Shown piece by piece: positions 1 to 5,434 of a DNA stretch of 6,958 bases. The notes under the pieces are model-generated. The model searched no databases. It worked only from the letters and a program-made list of their open reading frames with translations, and was not told where the DNA came from. The first letter of the stretch is position 1. Each line of letters opens with the position of its first letter. The position numbers were made by a program, and so were the translations under genes. Origin of the DNA: Microcoleaceae cyanobacterium UBA11344 (GTDB lineage: Bacteria > Cyanobacteriota > Cyanobacteriia > Cyanobacteriales > Microcoleaceae); the NCBI GenBank assembly GCA_003483675.1, contig DMYK01000297.1, positions 3,352 to 10,309 of the forward strand, given 5' to 3'.

Positions 1-348
1 CTCAGCGTGCGATCGGACATTCAAGAAGCCGACTCCAAAACCGGCATCGTGACAGCCCGCGGCAACGTCCAAATCAACTATCCAGCCCGCCAAATACAGG
101 CAACCGCAGCTCAAGCTCAATACTTCAGCCGCGAACGTCGGATCATTCTCAGCGGGGACGTTTACGTATTGCAGCAGGGCAACAGCCTGCGCGGCGAAAC
201 CATCACATACCTAATCGACGAAGGGCGGTTTATTGCCCTACCAGACAAGCCAGGGCAGGTAGAATCCGTCTATCTGGTTGCCCCAGAGCAAGATGCAGCA
301 GCCCAAAACTCTGTCGGCTCCCAACGTCCTCCCGCAGCCCCCCGGTAA
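1..348 (+). CDS. lptA: LptA/OstA-family periplasmic LPS-transport protein, C-terminal part (5' end outside window)
   Basis: The reading frame is open from base 1 to TAA at 346-348 and gives 115 residues, so this is the C-terminal portion of a larger gene. GTG at position 7 is in frame but is not a credible start, because the domain is already under way. The sequence shows the repeating beta-strand pattern of the OstA/LptA beta-jellyroll. GNV lies at residues 21-23, an alternating YPARQIQA segment at 27-34, SGDV at 51-54 and RGETITYL at 64-71, each followed by short hydrophilic turns. In the known Lpt system this fold forms the periplasmic bridge that carries lipopolysaccharide from the inner-membrane LptBFG complex to the outer membrane. 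After about residue 82 the tail is Ala/Pro/Gln-rich and probably disordered. The downstream lptB-like and lptF/G-like genes on the same strand support the assignment. A fused N-terminal domain outside the window cannot be excluded. Confidence 0.85.
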   Translation, partial: LSVRSDIQEADSKTGIVTARGNVQINYPARQIQATAAQAQYFSRERRIILSGDVYVLQQGNSLRGETITYLIDEGRFIALPDKPGQVESVYLVAPEQDAAAQNSVGSQRPPAAPR

Positions 349-379
349 CAGCCGCAGGACTTACGCGCGGGGGAAGAAA

Positions 380-440
380 AACCCGGTTTCTACGTCAAGC
401 GCTCTCGATTTTATACAGGATTTCTCTCAGAAACCGGGTT
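380..440. repeat. Inverted repeat, 12-bp perfect arms with a 37-base loop
   Basis: The left arm AACCCGGTTTCT (380-391) is perfectly complementary to the right arm AGAAACCGGGTT (429-440), with 37 bases between. An RNA copy could form a stable hairpin just after the lptA-like stop codon. There is no real U-tract after the right arm (it continues GTTTGTGTC), so a classical intrinsic terminator is not supported. From memory, AGAAACCGGGTT-type arms recur as dispersed intergenic repeats in Oscillatoria/Microcoleus-type genomes. Membership of such a family is an inference that needs a genome-wide count. A transcript-stabilising or attenuating role for the hairpin is possible. Confidence 0.65.
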
Positions 441-500
441 GTTTGTGTCAGTCCCGATCGCAAGTCTAAATGAGTCGTGAAACTTGATTCTCTTTCTTAC

Positions 501-528
501 CTTCGCGTTCTTCGCGTCTTCGCGGTTC
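501..528. repeat. CTTCGCG tandem micro-repeat, a probable dispersed cyanobacterial element
   Basis: Three near-identical units follow one another: CTTCGCGT (501-508), TCTTCGCGT (509-517) and CTTCGCGG (518-525), followed by TTCG. A pyrimidine-rich stretch (488-500) precedes them. Strings of the form TTCGCG(T)CTTCGCGGTTCG are familiar to me as a very common intergenic repeat in cyanobacteria, and its reverse reading gives the typical spurious peptide with NEPRRREER. The internal units are seen directly; the family link is recalled knowledge. The element ends just before the alternative TTG start of the lptB-like frame, which argues against using that start. Confidence 0.6.
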
Positions 529-560
529 GTTTAAAACTTGAAGCCTAAAATTCAACTTGT

Positions 561-565
561 GGAGG
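561..565 (+). promoter_or_regulatory. Shine-Dalgarno GGAGG that favours the GTG577 start of lptB
   Basis: GGAGG at 561-565 lies 11 bases before GTG at 577-579. The spacing is slightly long but usable. The alternative TTG at 538 has no purine-rich ribosome site before it, because it is preceded by the pyrimidine-rich CTTCGCG repeat. This site therefore decides the start chosen for the ATPase gene. Confidence 0.5.
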
Positions 566-576
566 TTGCCAAGGCG

Positions 577-1305
577 GTGAAAATTGTACTCGAAAATATT
601 CACAAATCCTACGGAAAGCGCAATGTAGTCAGTCGCGTCAACCTTTCGGTAGCACAAGGAGAAATCGTAGGATTGCTCGGCCCGAATGGTGCAGGCAAAA
701 CCACAACATTTTACATCGCCACGGGATTAGAAAAACCCAATCAAGGCACTGTTTGGCTCAACGATTTAGACATCACTCGATTACCGATGCACGAGCGAGC
801 ACATTTGGGAATTGGCTATCTCGCTCAAGAAGCCAGCATTTTCCGCAACATGACTGTGCGCGACAACATTTTGGTAGTGTTAGAACAAACTCAAGTGCCC
901 CGTTGGGAATGGCGCGATCGAGTCGATTTCTTGCTGCAAGAATTTCGCTTAGAAAAAATTGCATCGAGTTTGGGAATTCAAATTTCAGGAGGGGAAAGGC
1001 GGCGCACAGAATTAGCGAGAGCTTTAGCTGCTGGGCGAGACGGGCCGATGTTTCTATTTTTAGATGAACCATTTGCAGGGGTAGATCCGATCGCCGTAGA
1101 CGAAATTCAAACAATTATTGCTAAACTGCGCGATCGGAAAATTGGTATCTTAATCACCGATCACAACGTCCGAGAAACCCTCGAAATTACCGATCGAGCC
1201 TACATCATGCGAGACGGCCAAATTTTAGCATCAGGGGCTGAAGAAGAACTCTACAGCAACCCTTTAGTACGCCAGTATTACTTAGGCGACAGCTTCGTGC
1301 GCTAG
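577..1305 (+). CDS. lptB: LPS export ABC transporter ATP-binding protein LptB
   Basis: This is the ATPase that powers extraction of lipopolysaccharide from the inner membrane as a dimer with LptF/LptG-type permeases. From GTG577 the protein is 242 residues, close to the usual LptB size of about 240. Every nucleotide-binding motif is intact: Walker A GPNGAGKT (35-42), Q-loop glutamine in YLAQEASIF (Q84), signature SGGERRR (137-143), Walker B FLFLDEP with catalytic E164, and the switch histidine H196 in ITDHNV. The GERRR run after SGG and the N-terminal IHKSYGKR are typical of the LptB subfamily rather than of generic importers. The open frame reaches back to TTG538, but that adds 13 poorly conserved-looking residues encoded at the edge of a repeat, so the GTG with an upstream GGAGG is preferred. 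The next gene on the strand is its expected permease partner, 140 bp downstream. An amino-acid (LivF-type) ATPase is less likely given that context. Confidence 0.93.
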   Translation: MKIVLENIHKSYGKRNVVSRVNLSVAQGEIVGLLGPNGAGKTTTFYIATGLEKPNQGTVWLNDLDITRLPMHERAHLGIGYLAQEASIFRNMTVRDNILVVLEQTQVPRWEWRDRVDFLLQEFRLEKIASSLGIQISGGERRRTELARALAAGRDGPMFLFLDEPFAGVDPIAVDEIQTIIAKLRDRKIGILITDHNVRETLEITDRAYIMRDGQILASGAEEELYSNPLVRQYYLGDSFVR

Positions 1306-1339
1306 TTAGTCCATTAGAACTTATGCCAAAACCACATAA

Positions 1340-1390
1340 TTCTGTCATTCTGAGAGCAGCGAATAATCTCAAACATTTGCAGCATCGGGA
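1340..1390. repeat. CATTCTGAG-type dispersed intergenic repeat (putative)
   Basis: The segment around 1340-1372 reads TCTGTCATTCTGAGAGCAG followed by CGAATAATCTC. This resembles a widespread bacterial/cyanobacterial interspersed element with a TGTCATTCTGAG...GAAGAATCTC pattern. Its reverse-strand translation contains the string RLFAALRMTE, typical of spurious peptides predicted over such elements. It occupies much of the lptB-lptF/G gap. The outer limits are approximate and the copy number cannot be seen from one window. Confidence 0.45.
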
Positions 1391-1393
1391 CTG

Positions 1394-1399
1394 TATAAT
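1394..1399 (+). promoter_or_regulatory. Candidate -10 box (TATAAT) upstream of the LptF/G-like gene
   Basis: A perfect TATAAT lies 46 bases before the ATG at 1446 and would place a transcript start near 1406. No good TTGACA-like -35 is found 16-18 bases upstream, and the TG at 1392-1393 lacks the spacer base of a standard extended -10. This is only a candidate, but a separate promoter here would fit the 140-bp gap containing a repeat. Confidence 0.3.
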
Positions 1400-1445
1400 T
1401 CCTATCAATTTTAGCTGAAGGAGCGATCGGCGAAAACGCGAAACT

Positions 1446-2612
1446 ATGAAAATAGCAATGTCCAAATCTTTCAATCCCATCAACTGGCTGCCGAGAATTT
1501 CCGGAATGGATTGGTACATTACCAAAGAACTAATCGGCCCATTTCTATTTGGCGTTGGACTGTTTACATCCGTCGCCGTCACAGTTGGAGCCTTATTTGA
1601 ATTAATACGCAGAGTCACAGAATCAGGCCTCCCCTACGGCGCAGCCCTAGAAATTTTTCTGCTACAAATTCCCTACTTTGTAGTATTAGCTTTCCCCATG
1701 TCAATGCTGTTAGCAACCCTCATGGCTTACAGCCGAATGTCCAGCGACAGCGAACTCATAGCCCTCCGCAGTTGCGGGGTTAGCATTTATCGGCTAATAC
1801 TGCCCGCAGTCATTCTGAGTTTGGTTGTTACCGGCTGCACCTTCGCTTTGCAAGAGTTAGTTGTACCCGCCGCCAGTTACCGGGCTACTCTGACTTTAGA
1901 CAGAGCCCTGAAGCGAGAAAAACCGCAATTTCAAGAGAGAAATATCATCTATACAGAATTTAGCAAACCTGAAAAAGGCGGCGAGGAAATCCTAGCACGC
2001 TGGTTTTATGCAGAACAATTTGATGGCCAGCGTATGAAAGGTTTAACAATTATCGATCGCTCCACCCCCGGCCTCAATCAAATCGTTTCCTCAGAATCAG
2101 CTACCTGGAATCCCTCAGAAAATACCTGGGATTTTTTCAACGGAACTGCTTACATAGTCGCTCCTGACGGCTCTTACCGCAACATAGTTAGATTTGAACA
2201 CCAACAGTTGCAACTCCCCCGTACACCCTTAGATTTAGCAGCGAGAGTACGGGATTTCAAGGAAATGAATATTGCCCAAGCTTTAGAACGTTTGGAAATA
2301 ATTAAAAACAGCGGCGACGAACCACAAATTCGCAAACTCAAGGTGCGAATTCAAGAAAAATATGCTTTTCCTTTCGTGTGCATGGTATTTGGTTTAGTAG
2401 GAGCCGCTTTGGGAACTAAACCACGCCGCTCCGGTAGAGGCACGAGTTTCGGCATTAGCGTAGTTGTGATTTTCACTTACTATGTATTTGGTTTTATGAC
2501 AAGTTCTATGGGCGTAAAAGCTGTTTTGAGTCCGATGATGTCGGCTTGGCTGCCGATAGTTTTTGGCTTGGGAATCGGGGGATTGTTATTAACGCGGGCC
2601 GCGTCGCGCTAG
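1446..2612 (+). CDS. LptF/LptG (YjgP/YjgQ) family LPS export permease
   Basis: This is the inner-membrane permease half of the LPS extraction transporter and partners the ATPase encoded just upstream. Its 388 residues fit the family (about 350-390). Hydrophobic segments give the expected 3+3 topology: TM1 about 30-52, TM2 66-95, TM3 116-138, then a soluble periplasmic beta-rich domain (about 140-300), and TM4 306-323, TM5 334-355 and TM6 363-384. Between TM2 and TM3, SELIALRSCGVS (102-113) matches the conserved cytoplasmic coupling-helix segment that contacts LptB. I cannot separate LptF from LptG by eye; cyanobacteria often have one such gene near lptB, so no symbol is given. ATG1446 is used, but ATG1458 and ATG1506 are also possible. 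AAGGAG at 1418-1423 is too far (22 bases) to decide. The gene ends in tandem stops, TAG TAA (2610-2615), and runs tail to tail into the minus-strand pPIWI_RE gene. Confidence 0.92.
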   Translation: MKIAMSKSFNPINWLPRISGMDWYITKELIGPFLFGVGLFTSVAVTVGALFELIRRVTESGLPYGAALEIFLLQIPYFVVLAFPMSMLLATLMAYSRMSSDSELIALRSCGVSIYRLILPAVILSLVVTGCTFALQELVVPAASYRATLTLDRALKREKPQFQERNIIYTEFSKPEKGGEEILARWFYAEQFDGQRMKGLTIIDRSTPGLNQIVSSESATWNPSENTWDFFNGTAYIVAPDGSYRNIVRFEHQQLQLPRTPLDLAARVRDFKEMNIAQALERLEIIKNSGDEPQIRKLKVRIQEKYAFPFVCMVFGLVGAALGTKPRRSGRGTSFGISVVVIFTYYVFGFMTSSMGVKAVLSPMMSAWLPIVFGLGIGGLLLTRAASR

Positions 2613-2626
2613 TAAATTAACAGATA
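2613..2626. other. 14-bp convergent junction between the Lpt cluster and the pPIWI_RE island
   Basis: Only 14 bases separate the TAG of the permease gene (2610-2612) from the TAA of the minus-strand pPIWI_RE gene (2627-2629). No GC-rich hairpin with a T-run is visible here or in the adjoining coding ends. Transcripts from both sides would therefore probably overlap at their 3' ends. No target-site duplication, tRNA end or transposon end is seen at this boundary. Confidence 0.7.
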
Positions 2627-5434
2627 TTAGTCTGAGTCTTCTAATTCTTCTGACTCCTCAGATTCCTCTGAGTCCTCTAATTCCACAATATCTTTGGCAC
2701 TCACCGCATACTCTTTGGCTAAAGTGGCAAAGGGAAAGGGGAACGGCAGAGAAACTTCATCCGCAAAATACGGCCAGCGGTCTCTAAGATTGTGGACGAA
2801 ACAAGCTAATTTGCTGCCCTCAATTCCTGGGGAATGAACAACGGCTATCTCTAAAGGTTTGGGGTTTCCAGCTTGTCTGCTGCCATTATCGAGCCGAGAC
2901 TGCTTCTGCTGCAATGTGCTTGTACCTTGTTCAGTAGTTAACAACTTCCTCATGCTTAGATAAAGCGCATTTTCTGGGCGATCGCACACACCATCCCAAC
3001 AGAATAAACCGCTGGTTCTGCTACCAGGAGCACCCTTGATAATACAAACAGGAACTTCACCGCTAACTACAATTCGCAACCGCACAACCCACAGACGATT
3101 TCGTTCTGATTCTGTCAATTGCCGTTTCAGTTCATCTGGTAAATCGTTGGCAGGTAATTTGGGGTTTTGCAGCCACGTCAGCATTTTTCGGGCATTTTGC
3201 GCTTCTGCTAGAAATAGTAAGCGGGGTAGTTTATCCTTTTCTATGGGGGTATTTAGGCAATCTCTCAAACAGTCAGCAACGAATTTATTGAGAAACTGCT
3301 GTTCGCGTTTTTTGTCGCTAGACTGCTGTTGTTCGTCGCTATCACCCGTGATTTCATCAACATAGGAATCCGAGTCCCATTTTTCACCGATCAGGTATCC
3401 AAGTCCGACTGGATACGATACCCATTTCGGGAATAAAGAAGGAAGGGTAACTTGTACGATTCCTGCGACTGGATTAACTCGCACCATTAATGCAACAGTA
3501 GCAGGGGTATTGCTAGCCGTTGTTTTGCGAGTTCGGCGCAAAACTTGGAAGCAAGTCAGCCACAAATTCGGATCGATGCCATCCTTCTCTAAATCAATTA
3601 TCGGAGCAGGCAGAATCCCGAATTGTCGCAATAAATCCGAGACAGCTTTTTGTACTCGATTGGGGAAATTTCTAATTTTATATTTTTCACCCTTTTTATT
3701 GTGAGCCGTTACTCCGTGAATGTGTTGGTTGACATAGCCAGCTTGCATAGCTCCTATTCTTAACGCTAACTTTGGATCGGACTCCCGTGGAAAGAATGAT
3801 TTTTTAGGCTTGATTTCAATTAAGGCACCGCTGATTCCTTCCGCTTTTGGCAGGGATGAAACAATCTGTATAACGCGCTCTTCGATGAGATTAACTCGCT
3901 GTTTTTGGCGGTCGTTAGTTTTGACTGATGAACTATCCAAATCGAGTCTTTGCGTCAAGTCTTCGACGTGCTGAGTTTGGATTTGCAGAGAACCTAATGG
4001 GCTTTCATAGATAGTTTTTTTCCCTTGGACTTCGAGTTTATAAATCTGAGTATCCCCTTTTTGGGATAAAGAAAGTAGCTTACAGATTTCAGCAATGAGT
4101 GCATCTCGACATTCTTTGGTTTCCCAGAGGATAAGTATTGTATGCAGAGGATTTTCGGCGGAACGAAATACAGCAGGTGCAGCAATTTTGGGTCGCAGCA
4201 TAGGAGTAGATAAATTGTTAGGGTTTTTAGGTGATTTATCGCCTCTATTTTTTGGTTCTCCCTTCTCCCAGAAAGGCACGTATGTGCCTGATATCCTTGT
4301 AGCTTCACCCACTCGTTTAATAGGGAAATTAGATTGCTCGATCTGATTTTGAATTGCCCGATCGATATTTGCTAAATCCAGCGGACTGACACCGGGCAAA
4401 CAAGGTACACCCCCGGAATGCCGAGTGTCGTAAGCAATAGCTATTTGTATTCCCTCCGGTTCTTGACCAAACGCAGACCAATTATATTTTGGCTGTCTAA
4501 CTAACTCTTTTGGGTCGGGAAGTCGAGAGTCATTACTGAGAAGTAATCCACTGATCGCTTTAGGCCACAGTAGTTCTCCACCAGAACGTTTTTTCACAGT
4601 CAAAGGCATAAAACTGAACGGTTGTCGCACACCATCTAACCACCGGTGATTATCGCCAATAAAGGCAGTGGCCCCTCGGTACGGCAGACGCTCTCTTAGT
4701 TCCACAATCCACCGCCGAATAGAAAGTTGGTGGTAAATAATCGGTTGCCGGCGCCAAGGAACTGTTTGCAGCTTAAAACGGATGACAAAGGAGATATCTG
4801 CTGTACCGACTTCTTCGTTTTTCTCAATCAGCGACACCTGATGGGGAGGCCACGACATCAGTTCAGCACCCTGATTGAGGCTGACAACTCGGTAGAAGGT
4901 TAGTTCATACAGATCGTTTTCACCAAAGCAGACTTGAGGATTTTTGAGAAATTCAACAGCTAGGTAATCGGGAATTGCTTGGAAGCGGATATCATCGTAG
5001 GAATTTTCGGGCTGGCGCAGCAGAGAATAAGTTTTAGGCTCTTCCCAATGCCAAGCTTGATTATCTAGATTTTCGAGACTTGACTCGACTTCCGACTCTC
5101 CCAAACTTGCGCTAAATTCTTCTCGAAGCCAATCTTTGATAACTTCTGACAAATCAGAAAGGTCAGCCTTTTCTGTTGCAAACAGCCAAGTTACGCCCGG
5201 ATGCTGCCAGCCATAACGCACCGTCTGGATAATGTTCGGGCAACTGGCCGCTATGATGCGATCGAGCGAGTATACAGGCACAGACGGATAACCTTTGCCA
5301 AGCAGTTTGACGCGCTTTTGTGCCAGAGATTTAGCAACTTGCTGCCATGCAGTAGGAACAATTAGGGAAAAGAGATTGTATTCTAAGTCCTGAGTCAGTT
5401 CCCAGGCTGCGGGAAGAATGGTATTAAATGTCAT
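2627..5434 (-). CDS. pPIWI_RE family protein (X domain, MID, RNase H-like PIWI domain)
   Basis: I recognise a prokaryotic PIWI-related protein of the pPIWI_RE family, named for conserved Arg and Glu residues and thought to act on nucleic acid in conflict with invading DNA. It has 935 residues, in the usual size range. Approximate domains are an N-terminal X domain (formerly DUF3962, about 1-370), a Lys/Pro/Asn-rich linker (390-415), a MID-like domain starting at HTILILWETKECRDALIAEI (431-450), a helical stretch with ALRIGAMQAGYVNQHIHG (557-574), and the RNase H-like domain (about 640-915). Landmarks of the last include VALMVRVN (647-654), LFLAEAQNARK (740-750), LWVVRLRI (781-788), GEVP (792-795), SGLFCWDG (808-815), ALYLS (823-827), LEIAVV (861-866), CFVHNLR (878-884) and LPFPF (896-900). 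PIWI strand-one Asp is not evident; R652 is near that place, so catalysis is uncertain. Residues 918-935 are a Ser/Glu tail. The start at 5434 has AAGGAA 7 bases upstream and overlaps the upstream helicase gene by 11 bp. Confidence 0.9.
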   Translation of the reverse strand: MTFNTILPAAWELTQDLEYNLFSLIVPTAWQQVAKSLAQKRVKLLGKGYPSVPVYSLDRIIAASCPNIIQTVRYGWQHPGVTWLFATEKADLSDLSEVIKDWLREEFSASLGESEVESSLENLDNQAWHWEEPKTYSLLRQPENSYDDIRFQAIPDYLAVEFLKNPQVCFGENDLYELTFYRVVSLNQGAELMSWPPHQVSLIEKNEEVGTADISFVIRFKLQTVPWRRQPIIYHQLSIRRWIVELRERLPYRGATAFIGDNHRWLDGVRQPFSFMPLTVKKRSGGELLWPKAISGLLLSNDSRLPDPKELVRQPKYNWSAFGQEPEGIQIAIAYDTRHSGGVPCLPGVSPLDLANIDRAIQNQIEQSNFPIKRVGEATRISGTYVPFWEKGEPKNRGDKSPKNPNNLSTPMLRPKIAAPAVFRSAENPLHTILILWETKECRDALIAEICKLLSLSQKGDTQIYKLEVQGKKTIYESPLGSLQIQTQHVEDLTQRLDLDSSSVKTNDRQKQRVNLIEERVIQIVSSLPKAEGISGALIEIKPKKSFFPRESDPKLALRIGAMQAGYVNQHIHGVTAHNKKGEKYKIRNFPNRVQKAVSDLLRQFGILPAPIIDLEKDGIDPNLWLTCFQVLRRTRKTTASNTPATVALMVRVNPVAGIVQVTLPSLFPKWVSYPVGLGYLIGEKWDSDSYVDEITGDSDEQQQSSDKKREQQFLNKFVADCLRDCLNTPIEKDKLPRLLFLAEAQNARKMLTWLQNPKLPANDLPDELKRQLTESERNRLWVVRLRIVVSGEVPVCIIKGAPGSRTSGLFCWDGVCDRPENALYLSMRKLLTTEQGTSTLQQKQSRLDNGSRQAGNPKPLEIAVVHSPGIEGSKLACFVHNLRDRWPYFADEVSLPFPFPFATLAKEYAVSAKDIVELEDSEESEESEELEDSD
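2630..2683 (-). repeat. Acidic Ser/Glu micro-repeat encoding the pPIWI_RE C-terminal tail
   Basis: The last 18 codons encode ELEDSEESEESEELEDSD, with 12 acidic and four serine residues. The unit ELEDS occurs at both ends, flanking two SEE units. The DNA is a degenerate GAG/GAA/TCA/TCT array, which suggests growth by replication slippage. The tail follows the end of the RNase H-like domain and is not part of the core fold. An acidic tail could mimic nucleic acid or bind a basic partner, but that is speculation. Confidence 0.75.
2978..2985. repeat. HIP1 octamer GCGATCGC
   Basis: This is a perfect copy of the highly iterated palindrome of cyanobacterial genomes, lying within the pPIWI_RE gene. 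Its presence suggests the gene has been in, or came from, a cyanobacterial genome. A single 8-mer is weak evidence on its own. Confidence 0.7.

Larger units (their letters stand above)
349..576. other. Intergenic gap between lptA-like and lptB-like genes, filled with repeat-like DNA
   Basis: This 228-bp gap contains a long-armed inverted repeat (380-440) and a CTTCGCG tandem element (501-528), listed separately. Short open frames cross it on both strands, but they have no recognisable protein features. The minus-strand frame at 466-657 reads through the CTTCGCG element as an Arg/Glu-rich string and overlaps the lptB start. I see no convincing -35/-10 promoter pair. The gap is longer than expected inside a tight operon, so lptB may have its own promoter or be reached by read-through. 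Confidence 0.6.

Noticed and set aside
380..450. Intrinsic terminator for the lptA-like gene
   Set aside because: The stem is strong but the loop is 37 bases and no T-run follows the right arm. It is kept as an inverted repeat only.
278..469. Plus-strand 63-codon frame overlapping the lptA end
   Set aside because: It is out of frame with the lptA-like gene and continues through the inverted repeat. It has low-complexity composition and no protein features.
466..657. Minus-strand 63-codon open frame over the lptB start
   Set aside because: It reads through the CTTCGCG repeat, giving the typical spurious Arg/Glu string, and is antisense to the N terminus of LptB. There is no ribosome site or domain.
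1205..1618. Minus-strand 137-codon frame across the lptB-permease gap
   Set aside because: It is antisense to two well-supported genes, and its middle is the translation of a dispersed repeat.
2613..2626. Mobile-element boundary at the convergent junction
   Set aside because: No inverted repeat end, direct duplication, integrase or tRNA fragment is seen nearby.
3994..4308. Minus-strand 104-codon frame inside the PIWI gene
   Set aside because: It is an alternative frame of the 935-residue protein. The composition is unlike a real protein and no motifs are present.
2627..5434. Canonical long-A Argonaute or CRISPR-Cas effector
   Set aside because: There is no PAZ domain, no canonical DEDX arrangement, no repeats of CRISPR type and no cas-like genes. 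The X-domain start and LEIAVV/LPFPF end fit pPIWI_RE better.
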